NCBI GenBank assembly: GCA_003136615.1 | Contig: PLFA01000125.1 | Location: 1-7,963 of the forward strand | Length of the DNA: 7,963 nt | DNA from: Caulobacteraceae bacterium | GTDB taxonomy: Bacteria > Pseudomonadota > Alphaproteobacteria > Caulobacterales > Caulobacteraceae | Direction: 5' to 3' | In this document: in pieces, positions 1-6,471 of the stretch | Layout of the letters: every line of letters begins with the position of its first letter | Numbering within the stretch: position 1 is the stretch's first letter | Position numbers and translations under genes: made by a program | The notes under the pieces: generated by a model | The model's input: the letters and a program-made list of their open reading frames with translations, nothing else | Databases searched by the model: none | Told to the model about the DNA's origin: nothing

Positions 1-1424
1 CGCCGCTGCCCGCGCCGCTCGGCGGCAAGGACGCCTATGTCGCCCATATCCGGCGAATGCTGATTTCCGCCGGCGCCCGCGCCGCCTTCTGCCCGCCCGC
101 CCTGGCGGCCTGGTTCCAGGAGGCGGCCGAAGGCTTGGATCTGATGGCGGTGGGGGTCATGGCCGATCTTCTCCCGCCGGCCCGCGCCGCCGTGCCCGCG
201 CCGGACCCCGCCGGCCTGTGCTATCTGCAGTTCTCTTCGGGCAGCACGCGGTTTCCCATGGGGGTCGCGGTCACCCAGAGCGCCCTGATGGCGAATATTG
301 TCGCCATTGCCGGGCCCGGCCTTGAGGTTCGCGGCGATGACCGCGCGGTGAGCTGGCTTCCGCTCTATCACGACATGGGCCTGGTCGGCATGCTGCTCTG
401 CAGTGTCGGGTTTCAGGTCTCGTTGGACCTTCTGCCCACCGGCGCGTTCGTCCGCCGCCCCAATCTCTGGCTGGACCTGATCTCCCAGCGGGGCGGCAGC
501 ATCTCCTATGCGCCAACCTTCGGCTTCGATCTGGCGACGCGCCGCGCCGGCGTGGCGGGTGATCTCGACCTCTCGACCTGGCGGGTGGCGGGTCTTGGCG
601 GCGACATGATCCGGTCCGAGCCCTTGAGGGCTTTCGCCGACGCCTTTGAGCCCGCGGGTTTCGACCCCCGTGCCTTTACAGCCAGTTATGGCATGGCGGA
701 GGCCACACTGGCGCTCTCCCTCACCCCCGTGGGCCAGGGCCTGCGCACGGACGTCGCGGACATGGATCAGCTGGAGTCCGCTGGGCGGGCCATGGCGCCT
801 GGTCCCGGCTCCGCGCGGCGGCGGGAGTTCGCCCTCTGTGGCCAGCCCCTGGCCGACCACGCCATCGAGGTCCGAGACGCGCGCGGAGAGCCCTTGGCCG
901 AGCGGCGGGTGGGCCGGGTCTTCGCCAAGGGGCCCAGTCTCATGAAGGCCTATTTCGGCGCTCCGGAGGAGACGGCCCAGGTGCTGTCGGCGGATGGGTG
1001 GCTGGACACGGGCGATCTTGGCTATGTCCTGGACGGCCAGATTGTCATCACGGGGCGGGCCAAGGATCTGATCATCATCAATGGCCGCAATGTCTGGCCG
1101 CAGGATCTGGAATGGACCGCGGAGCGGGAACTGGCCGGTCTGCGCTCGGGCGACGTCGCGGTGTTTTCTGTACAGGGCGAGGCTGACCTCGAGCGCATCG
1201 TCGCCCTGGTGCAATGCCGGGTCAGCGACCCCGCGGCGCGTGAGGTCCTGACCGGAGAGGTCACATCCCTGCTTCGCGCCCGCCATGGGCTCGAGGTCCA
1301 GGTCGTCCTCATACCGCCCCACAGCCTGCCCCAGACATCGTCAGGCAAGCTCAGCCGCTCACGCGCCCGAACGCTCTATCTGGCGGGCGCTTTCGACAGA
1401 GCCCAAGATCCCGTCAAGGCCTGA
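1..1424 (+). CDS. aasR: Fatty acyl-AMP ligase / acyl-ACP synthetase of sphingolipid pathway, 5'-truncated by window
   Basis: The reading frame is open from base 3, so the gene starts upstream; about 474 residues are visible of a family usually near 550-600. It belongs to the adenylate-forming superfamily. Visible motifs are the P-loop SSGSTRFPMGV (nt 234-266), PLYHDMGL (about nt 360-383), YGMAEATLALS (nt 687-719), DTGDLGY (about nt 1005-1025), the hinge region KDLIIINGRNVWPQDLE (nt 1062-1112) and the C-terminal SSGKLS with the catalytic-type lysine at nt 1347-1349. The STRxPxG loop, the YGMAEAT form and the GRNVWPQDLE hinge resemble FadD32-like fatty acyl-AMP ligases rather than acyl-CoA synthetases. 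In Caulobacter the homologue (AasR) loads a fatty acid onto a special ACP used by Spt. Inferred role here: ATP-dependent charging of the ACP encoded at 2631. It is followed closely by cerR, so the two are probably co-transcribed. No transmembrane segment is apparent in the visible part. Confidence 0.93.
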   Translation, partial: PLPAPLGGKDAYVAHIRRMLISAGARAAFCPPALAAWFQEAAEGLDLMAVGVMADLLPPARAAVPAPDPAGLCYLQFSSGSTRFPMGVAVTQSALMANIVAIAGPGLEVRGDDRAVSWLPLYHDMGLVGMLLCSVGFQVSLDLLPTGAFVRRPNLWLDLISQRGGSISYAPTFGFDLATRRAGVAGDLDLSTWRVAGLGGDMIRSEPLRAFADAFEPAGFDPRAFTASYGMAEATLALSLTPVGQGLRTDVADMDQLESAGRAMAPGPGSARRREFALCGQPLADHAIEVRDARGEPLAERRVGRVFAKGPSLMKAYFGAPEETAQVLSADGWLDTGDLGYVLDGQIVITGRAKDLIIINGRNVWPQDLEWTAERELAGLRSGDVAVFSVQGEADLERIVALVQCRVSDPAAREVLTGEVTSLLRARHGLEVQVVLIPPHSLPQTSSGKLSRSRARTLYLAGAFDRAQDPVKA

Positions 1425-1434
1425 GCGGACACCG

Positions 1435-2394
1435 TTGGCGGGAGGGGCAGGGGAGCGCTGGGTCGCCGTGACAGGCGCCACCGGTTTTCTGGGTCGTCGC
1501 CTGGCGCCGGCGCTGGCCGCCCGGGGATGGAAGGTGAGGGCTCTGGCCCGCGCCCCGGTGTCTGATAACGATTGGGAAGGGACCGCGCCCCAATGGGTGC
1601 TGGGCGATCTGGCCGACGGCGACGCCATGGGCCGGCTTGTCGAGGGCGTCGATCTGATGATCCATTGCGCCGGCCTCATCAAGGCCAAGAATCGGGCGGC
1701 TTTCTTCGCCATCAACGCCGAGGGCGCGTCACACGTCGCGCGCGCGGCCAAAGCCTCAAGCGCCTCCGGTCGGGTGATCCTGATTTCCAGCCTCGCCGCG
1801 CGCGAGCCCCAGCTGTCGGACTATGCGGCAAGCAAGCGTGCCGGCGAGGACGCCATGCGGGAGATCTTGGCGGAGCGGCTGACCATCCTGCGGCCCCCGG
1901 CGATCTATGGTCCGGGAGATCGGGCCACCCTCGGGCTCTTTCAGCTCGCCGCGTCCAGTCCCGTCCTTCCCGTTCCGGCGGCGCCGGCCGCTCGCCTGGC
2001 TTTGGCCTATGTGGACGACGTGGTGGCTGAAATCCGCGCCGCCGCCGACGCCAGCGCGGGCGGCGCACTTTACGCCATCGGCGGCGCGCGGCCCGGCGGC
2101 TATGGCTGGGGGGAGATCATGTCCGAGGCCGCTGCGGCCGTGGGCCGCGATCCGGTCCGCCTTCCCCTGCCCATGGGGGTGATCAGCGCCGCGGGCGCGC
2201 TGGCCGATGTCGCGGCAAGGCTCTCGGGCCGAGCCATGATCTTCGGCGCTGGCAAGGCGCGCGAGCTCGCGCATCCCGGTTGGTCGGTGGCGGAGGCGGA
2301 ATTGGCGCCCTGGGCCTTGGCGCGGACCGCGACAGAACTTGGCGCCGGCTTCGCGCGCACCGTGTCCTGGTATAGGGCACAAGCTTGGCTCTAG
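1435..2394 (+). CDS. cerR: NAD(P)-dependent epimerase/dehydratase-family reductase, probable ceramide reductase CerR
   Basis: This is an atypical short-chain dehydrogenase with a Rossmann fold. With a TTG start at 1435 the product is 319 residues. The cofactor loop TGATGFLG (residues 13-20, GxxGxxG) follows the first beta strand WVAV, a serine pair (ISS, 117-119) and YAASK (Y130, K134) give the usual catalytic set, and RPPAIYGPGD (153-162) is typical of the extended family. In Caulobacter CerR reduces the 3-keto group of oxidised ceramide. The only in-frame alternatives are ATG 1285, which would add 50 arginine-rich residues read out of frame over the ligase gene, and GTG 1468, which would remove the first beta strand. 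I therefore prefer TTG 1435, 10 bases after the ligase stop, although no strong ribosome binding site is visible. No signal peptide is visible from any of these starts; a weakly hydrophobic stretch lies near residues 245-262. The assignment to ceramide reduction rests on gene context; the fold itself is certain. Confidence 0.88.
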   Translation: MAGGAGERWVAVTGATGFLGRRLAPALAARGWKVRALARAPVSDNDWEGTAPQWVLGDLADGDAMGRLVEGVDLMIHCAGLIKAKNRAAFFAINAEGASHVARAAKASSASGRVILISSLAAREPQLSDYAASKRAGEDAMREILAERLTILRPPAIYGPGDRATLGLFQLAASSPVLPVPAAPAARLALAYVDDVVAEIRAAADASAGGALYAIGGARPGGYGWGEIMSEAAAAVGRDPVRLPLPMGVISAAGALADVAARLSGRAMIFGAGKARELAHPGWSVAEAELAPWALARTATELGAGFARTVSWYRAQAWL

Positions 2395-2533
2395 GTGTTT
2401 TCGCGAGGCCGAATTTCATTTTGTGGCGCCGAATGGCTTGCTTTGCGCGCCGCACCCGATCAAAAGCGCGGATCGCTTAAGGGGTTGGGCGCTTGTTCCA
2501 TGGGTCGCATGGCGGACAAAAGGCTCGGCGCGG

Positions 2534-2563
2534 TTGAAGCCCCGCGTTCAATCCTGCTAATAT
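2534..2563 (+). promoter_or_regulatory. Possible sigma-70-type promoter for acp-spt run
   Basis: TTGAAG at 2534-2539 matches 4 of 6 bases of TTGACA, and TAATAT at 2558-2563 matches 4 of 6 of TATAAT, with an 18-base spacer. It lies in the AT-richer part of the only sizeable gap in the window and would give a leader of about 60 bases before the ACP start. The second element overlaps the first copy of a tandem repeat, so a bound regulator could block or help polymerase. The match is modest and is offered as a candidate only. Confidence 0.3.
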
Positions 2564-2583
2564 TTTGGCTGCTAATGTTTTGA
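2554..2583 (+). repeat. Tandem 15-base direct repeat upstream of acp-spt
   Basis: CTGCTAATATTTTGG (2554-2568) is directly followed by CTGCTAATGTTTTGA (2569-2583); the copies agree at 13 of 15 positions. It lies 47 bases before the ACP start, inside the 236-base intergenic gap. The rest of that gap (2395-2553) shows only weak short inverted repeats and no credible gene. Direct repeats at this place are often paired half-sites for a regulator, but the 15-base period does not match the 11-base period of Pho-box sites. Function is unknown. Confidence 0.8.
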
Positions 2584-2611
2584 TTGTTGTGCGCGTTTCA
2601 CCCGTGCGATC

Positions 2612-2620
2612 GAGGGAAGG
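2612..2620 (+). promoter_or_regulatory. Ribosome binding site deciding the ACP start
   Basis: GAGGGAAGG lies 10 bases before ATG 2631. The alternative in-frame ATG at 2691, which would give a more usual 78-residue ACP, has no purine-rich site before it. The site therefore supports the longer, 98-residue form. Confidence 0.65.
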
Positions 2621-2630
2621 CCGGTAGCGA

Positions 2631-2927
2631 ATGCGGCAAAACACTCAATTGGCCGTGGTGGGCGGAACAGACGCGCAAATCGGCCAATCGATGCGAAACG
2701 AAATATCCACAATATTCGAGGAAGTTCTTGGGCGGCCGGTCGTCATTGAGGACGATACCGACATTGTCGAGGACTTGGGCATGGACTCATTGGGGGTAAT
2801 GAACTTCGTGATGGCCATTGAAGATTTTTATGACATTTCGATTCCGCTTGATCGGATCGCCCAGATCCGCACCGTCGCGGATCTGATCCACACGGTCGAA
2901 GATCTTCGCAAGGGGCCAGCCGTATGA
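2631..2927 (+). CDS. acpR: Dedicated acyl carrier protein for serine palmitoyltransferase
   Basis: A 98-residue acidic carrier protein. The phosphopantetheine attachment motif is MDSLG (residues 51-55) with Ser53 as the modified residue, preceded by the usual helix IFEEVLGRPVVIEDDTDIVEDLG (described by its ends: residues 28-50). IPLDRIAQIRTVADLI (residues about 71-87) fits the last helices. Its N-terminus is about 20 residues longer than in a typical 78-residue ACP; the ribosome binding site supports this longer start. The stop overlaps the spt start by 4 bases (ATGA), implying coupled translation and roughly matched amounts. In Rhodobacteria a special ACP of this type, loaded by AasR, supplies the acyl group to Spt; a general fatty-acid AcpP is normally encoded elsewhere with fabF. 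Base composition is clearly less GC-rich than the flanking genes. The role is inferred from context and is strongly supported by it. Confidence 0.9.
   Translation: MRQNTQLAVVGGTDAQIGQSMRNEISTIFEEVLGRPVVIEDDTDIVEDLGMDSLGVMNFVMAIEDFYDISIPLDRIAQIRTVADLIHTVEDLRKGPAV
2910..2915 (+). promoter_or_regulatory. Ribosome binding site of spt inside acp
   Basis: AAGGGG within the 3' end of the ACP gene lies 8 bases before ATG 2924. It supports that start and, with the ATGA overlap, translational coupling. Confidence 0.6.
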
Positions 2928-4147
2928 GCATTCTCGCCAAGCATGGCGCCTATAAGCACGCCTATGATGCTCTGCGCGCCAGCGGGGTGGACCCGCTCAA
3001 TGTGCGCTTTGATGCGGTGCTTTCGCCCACCGAGGGGGTGATCGGCGGGCGCAAGATGATCCTCCTGGGCACCAATAACTATCTGGGCCTGACGTTTGAT
3101 CCTGACTGCGTCGAGCGCGCCGTGGAGGCGACCCGCGGCCAGGGCACTGGCACCACGGGCTCACGCGTCGCCAATGGCACCTATGGCGGCCACAAGGAGC
3201 TGGAAGGCGCCATCGCCCAGTTCTATGGCCGCAAGCACGCCATGGTCTTCAGCACCGGCTACCAGGCCAATCTGGGCGTGCTGTCCACCCTCGTTGGCCG
3301 GGGCGACCATCTTATGCTGGACGCTGACAGCCACGCCAGCATCTATGACGGTTCGCGCCTTGGCTATGCCGAGGTCATTCGCTTTCGCCACAACAACCCC
3401 GATGACCTCTATAAGCGTCTTCGCCGCCTGGAGGGCGTGCCGGGCGATCGTCTGATCGTCGTCGAGGGGATCTATTCCATGCTCGGCGACACCGCGCCGC
3501 TCCGCGAAATCGCCCAGGTGAAGCGCGAAACCGGCGCCTATCTTCTTGTGGATGAAGCCCACTCCCTGGGCGTGCTCGGCGAAACCGGCCGGGGCCTCGC
3601 GCAGGCCGCGGGAGTCGAGGCCGATGTGGACTTCATCGTCGGAACCTTCTCCAAAAGCCTCGGCAGCGTCGGCGGTTTTTGCGTTTCGGACAGCGATGAT
3701 TTCGACATCATGCGGATTATCAGCCGCCCCTACATGTTCACCGCCTCCCTGCCGCCCGGTGTCATGGCCTCGACCCTCGGGGCCCTGGAAAAACTCCAGG
3801 CTGAACCCCACCTGCGGCACGACCTGATGCGCAATGCCTGCCGGCTTTATGATGGCCTTAGGGCCATGGGCTTCGAGACGGGTCCCGAACCCAATCCCAT
3901 CGTCGCCGTGGCGATGCCCGATCAGGAAACCGCCGTGATGTTCTGGAAGATGCTGATCGAGGGCGGCGTCTATCTCAATCTGGCCCTGCCGCCGGCGACG
4001 CCGAGCAATGTGCGGCTTCTGCGCAGCAGCGTTAGCGCCGCCCACACCACAGCCCAAATCGATACAGCCCTTGATGTGTTCGCCGAAACGGGTCGAAGCC
4101 TTGGCTTCCTCACCTCCGGCCGGCGTCGCGCCGCGGGAGCGCTCTAA
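2924..4147 (+). CDS. spt: Serine palmitoyltransferase (PLP-dependent alpha-oxoamine synthase)
   Basis: Catalyses the first step of sphingolipid synthesis, condensing L-serine with a long acyl thioester (acyl-ACP or acyl-CoA) to a 3-keto long-chain base with loss of CO2. The 407-residue product has the full set of active-site residues of the soluble bacterial enzyme: H137 in DADSHASIYDG (stacks on the cofactor), D210 and H213 in LLVDEAHSLG, and the Schiff-base lysine K244 in GTFSKSLGSVGG. These line up with H159, D231, H234 and K265 of the Sphingomonas paucimobilis enzyme at a near-constant offset of 21-22. LLGTNNYLGL (47-56) and the glycine-rich GTGTTGSRVANGTYGGH (74-90) are also typical of the family. 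RLLRSSVSA (364-372) lies where the family binds the substrate carboxylate. Other family members (KBL, AONS, ALAS) are possible on fold alone, but the flanking ACP, ligase, CerR and bCerS genes make Spt by far the best call. No membrane segment is seen, so it is probably cytosolic. Confidence 0.95.
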   Translation: MSILAKHGAYKHAYDALRASGVDPLNVRFDAVLSPTEGVIGGRKMILLGTNNYLGLTFDPDCVERAVEATRGQGTGTTGSRVANGTYGGHKELEGAIAQFYGRKHAMVFSTGYQANLGVLSTLVGRGDHLMLDADSHASIYDGSRLGYAEVIRFRHNNPDDLYKRLRRLEGVPGDRLIVVEGIYSMLGDTAPLREIAQVKRETGAYLLVDEAHSLGVLGETGRGLAQAAGVEADVDFIVGTFSKSLGSVGGFCVSDSDDFDIMRIISRPYMFTASLPPGVMASTLGALEKLQAEPHLRHDLMRNACRLYDGLRAMGFETGPEPNPIVAVAMPDQETAVMFWKMLIEGGVYLNLALPPATPSNVRLLRSSVSAAHTTAQIDTALDVFAETGRSLGFLTSGRRRAAGAL

Positions 4148-4149
4148 CC

Positions 4150-4155
4150 GAGGTG
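4150..4155 (+). promoter_or_regulatory. Ribosome binding site bearing on the permease start
   Basis: GAGGTG lies directly after the spt stop. It overlaps the GTG at 4153, so it cannot serve that codon, but it sits 6 bases before TTG 4162. The translated protein may therefore be 767 residues, starting Met-Glu-Leu-Gly, instead of 770. Confidence 0.5.
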
Positions 4156-6465
4156 GCATCCTTGGAGCTGGGCGCTCCGGCGACCTTCCGGCGCCGCTGG
4201 CGTCCTTCGATTCTCGACGGCTACATCCTGCGGATGATGGCGCTTCCCGCGCTGGGCGTTCTCGGCGTCACGCTCGTGGCGTTCCTGCTCGAACAGACTC
4301 TGCGCCTCATCGATCGTCTGGCCGCCAACGGCGCCCATATGGGATATCTGGTGGGCCTGGTGAGCAACATGGTGCCCTATCAGTTGGGCCTGGCCATGCC
4401 GGCGGCCTTCTTCGTGGCCATGTTTATCGTCATCGGGCGTCTGGACGAGGAGAGCCAGATAGACGCCTTTCTGGCCGGCGGAATCTCCTTCGAGCGCATT
4501 GTCGCGCCCCTGGTTGTCGCGGGGCTCGTCCTGGGCGTGCTCAGCCTTCTTCTCACCGGATATCTGCAGCCCTACAGCCGCTTCGGCTATCGGGCGGTGC
4601 TTAACGCCGCCACCGAGGCCGGCTGGACCGCGCGCCTTGACCCGCAGGTGTTCATCAATGCCGGCTCGCAGTTCACCATCTCGGCCGACGAGGCTGACCC
4701 CACGGGACGTGAGCTTCGCGGCGTCTTCATCCGCCGCGAGGACGGCGCCGGCGAGCAGGTGGTGACCGCCAATCGGGGGGTTCTGGGCCTCCTGACGGAC
4801 AAGAAAACCACGGAGCTTCGCCTCGAAGGCGGCCTGATCCTCTCCCAGACAGGCAATGAGACCCCCCGCCTGCTGCGGTTTGGCAACCTCACCGACAGGG
4901 AAATCGTCAAGGGTGGCGCGGCCTTGCGACCCCGTGGCGGCAATGAGCAGGAGCTGACCTTCCCCGAGCTTATCGACGAGGCCCAGCGACCCGACGCCCT
5001 CATTCCCCGAAAGGTGCTTGAGGCGGAGCTCCTGGCGCGCATCATCCGGTCTCTGGCGATCCCCCTCCTGCCCCTCATCGCCCTGCCGCTGGCGATGGCG
5101 TCAAAGCGGGGAAACCGGACGGCCGGGATGATCGTTGGCGCGGTCATACTGGTGGCGTTTCACCACAGCGTCACGCTTTGCAAGAGCTTCGCCGATGAGG
5201 GGGCGATTAATCCCTTTGTGGGCATGGCGATCGTCTACCTGACCATCACCGCCCTGGCGCTGTGGCTGTTCCTCTCAAGCCGGACCCGTCCGGGCGACAC
5301 GCCGATTTCCGCGCTCCTGCGACGCATCGACGCCTTGCTGGAGCGGCGGCCGAAGGCGCCCTCGGCGACCGCGTCCCCGCGCAGGACCGTGAGCCTGTCA
5401 TCCTATCTGACTTGGATGATGGCCACGCGCACCGCCGCCGCGGCCGTCGCTCTGATCGCCCTTCTCCAACTCATCGACCTCTTTGGTCAGACCAGCCAGA
5501 TTCTGCTGCGGGGCGGCGTTCTGGCGATTCTTCGCTACACGCTTCTGCGTCTGCCGGCGCTTTTTCAGGAAGTCGCGCCCTTCGCGGTGCTGGCCGGGGC
5601 GGTATTCACGTTCAGCCAATTGGCGCGCAATAGCGAGTTGGTGGTGATGCGCATCACCGGCATGTCACTTTTCGCGATCTTCCGGCGGACCCTGCCCGTC
5701 GCCCTGGCCGTGGCCTTGCTGGACATGGCCGTTACCGATCAGGTTCTGCCGCGCGCGCAGCAGGCCCTCGCCACCTGGTGGAACGCCACGGCCCCTGGGG
5801 CCGCCCACGACCCGGCGGCGCCGCGATGGTTCAGGATTGACCGGGATGTGGTGCTTGTCCATGCGGCCAGTCCCCATGGCGATAGGCTCAGCGGCGTCTC
5901 GATCTATCAACGTGACCCGCAAGGTGGGCTTGAGCGGCGCATCAAGGCCAAAACCGCGGTTTGGGATCATGGTCAGTGGGTGCTCCGCCAGGCCGCGATC
6001 ACCGATGTGGGCCCCAAACGCGCCACGGACATGACGGTCGCCGCGAGCGACTGGCGCACGAGCCTGCGCCCCGACGACGCCGCGCGCCTCTTCGCCACCT
6101 CCAACGATCTCGCCTCCGGTTCGGAGATGACCTCGGGCGCCGCCCTGCGCTCCCTGTTCGGCAAGGGGCCCATCGACAAGCCGCCGAGTGAGTTCAAGAC
6201 GCGCCTATTTCGCACCATCGCCGAGGGCATGGCCCCGATCATCATGCTGCTTCTCGCGCTGCCCACGGCGCTCGGCCACGCCCGCAGCAATCGCACGGGA
6301 CCGATCATTTTTGGGCTGGGCTGCGGCCTGCTTTATCTGATCGCCGACGGTATCCTGACGGCCCTCGGCTCAAACGGGGTCCTGCCGCCGGGCATCGCCG
6401 CCTGGGGCGCGCCGATCGCCTTCGCCGCCGGCGCCGTCAGTCTTCTACTTTACGCCGAGGGTTAG
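4153..6465 (+). CDS. Fused LptF-LptG-type permease, candidate ceramide exporter
   Basis: 770 residues, about twice the normal 360-400 of an LptF or LptG (YjgP/YjgQ family) protein. Half 1 (about 20-378) has hydrophobic segments near 24-50, 70-95 and 113-136, a soluble periplasm-type domain (137-295), then segments near 297-317, 323-343 and 355-375. A polar, proline- and arginine-rich linker follows (376-415). Half 2 repeats the plan: segments near 422-443, 466-490 and 507-528, a soluble domain (530-680), then 692-709, 715-735 and 745-768. Each half has the cytoplasmic coupling-helix region after its second segment: GRLDEESQIDAFLAGGIS (95-112) and LARNSELVVMRITGMS (490-505). The second is close to LptG, the first LptF-like, so the order is F then G. 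Known family members form the membrane part of the LptB2FG ABC transporter, which extracts lipopolysaccharide. Lying between spt and bcerS, it more likely extracts or flips a ceramide intermediate; this is inference. No ATPase of LptB type is encoded in the window. The start may be TTG 4162. Confidence 0.88.
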   Translation: MASLELGAPATFRRRWRPSILDGYILRMMALPALGVLGVTLVAFLLEQTLRLIDRLAANGAHMGYLVGLVSNMVPYQLGLAMPAAFFVAMFIVIGRLDEESQIDAFLAGGISFERIVAPLVVAGLVLGVLSLLLTGYLQPYSRFGYRAVLNAATEAGWTARLDPQVFINAGSQFTISADEADPTGRELRGVFIRREDGAGEQVVTANRGVLGLLTDKKTTELRLEGGLILSQTGNETPRLLRFGNLTDREIVKGGAALRPRGGNEQELTFPELIDEAQRPDALIPRKVLEAELLARIIRSLAIPLLPLIALPLAMASKRGNRTAGMIVGAVILVAFHHSVTLCKSFADEGAINPFVGMAIVYLTITALALWLFLSSRTRPGDTPISALLRRIDALLERRPKAPSATASPRRTVSLSSYLTWMMATRTAAAAVALIALLQLIDLFGQTSQILLRGGVLAILRYTLLRLPALFQEVAPFAVLAGAVFTFSQLARNSELVVMRITGMSLFAIFRRTLPVALAVALLDMAVTDQVLPRAQQALATWWNATAPGAAHDPAAPRWFRIDRDVVLVHAASPHGDRLSGVSIYQRDPQGGLERRIKAKTAVWDHGQWVLRQAAITDVGPKRATDMTVAASDWRTSLRPDDAARLFATSNDLASGSEMTSGAALRSLFGKGPIDKPPSEFKTRLFRTIAEGMAPIIMLLLALPTALGHARSNRTGPIIFGLGCGLLYLIADGILTALGSNGVLPPGIAAWGAPIAFAAGAVSLLLYAEG
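6457..6461 (+). promoter_or_regulatory. Ribosome binding site of bcerS inside the permease gene
   Basis: GAGGG lies at the 3' end of the permease gene, 10 bases before ATG 6472; a second AGGGG (6464-6468) is only 3 bases from it. Together they support ATG 6472 and read-through translation in an operon. Confidence 0.5.
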
Positions 6466-6471
6466 GGGCTT

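Noticed and set aside
231..266. P-loop of the ligase has Met where acyl-CoA synthetases have Lys, and Arg where they have Gly.
   Set aside because: Fatty acyl-AMP ligases of the FadD32 type also carry an STRxPxG loop without that lysine, so it supports the family call and does not indicate a dead enzyme.
1285..1434. Longer cerR form starting at ATG 1285.
   Set aside because: It would overlap the ligase by 140 bases and add an arginine- and serine-rich tail that looks like out-of-frame translation of the ligase C-terminus.
2464..2512. Two short inverted repeats, AAGCG/CGCTT (2464-2478) and CCATG/CATGG (2498-2512).
   Set aside because: Five-base arms with five-base loops are expected by chance in a gap of this length.
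2529..2546. Possible hairpin CGCGG - 8-base loop - CCGCG as a terminator after cerR.
   Set aside because: The stem is only 5 base pairs and no run of T follows directly; it also overlaps the candidate -35 element.
2395..2583. Short open frame of 62 codons in the gap before acp, from ATG-like start 2395.
   Set aside because: No ribosome binding site, no recognisable sequence, and it runs through the candidate promoter and repeat.
3161..4159. Open frame of about 330 codons on the minus strand opposite spt.
   Set aside because: It is a shadow of the GC-rich spt codons; its translation has no recognisable domain, and the plus strand encodes a complete enzyme with all active-site residues.
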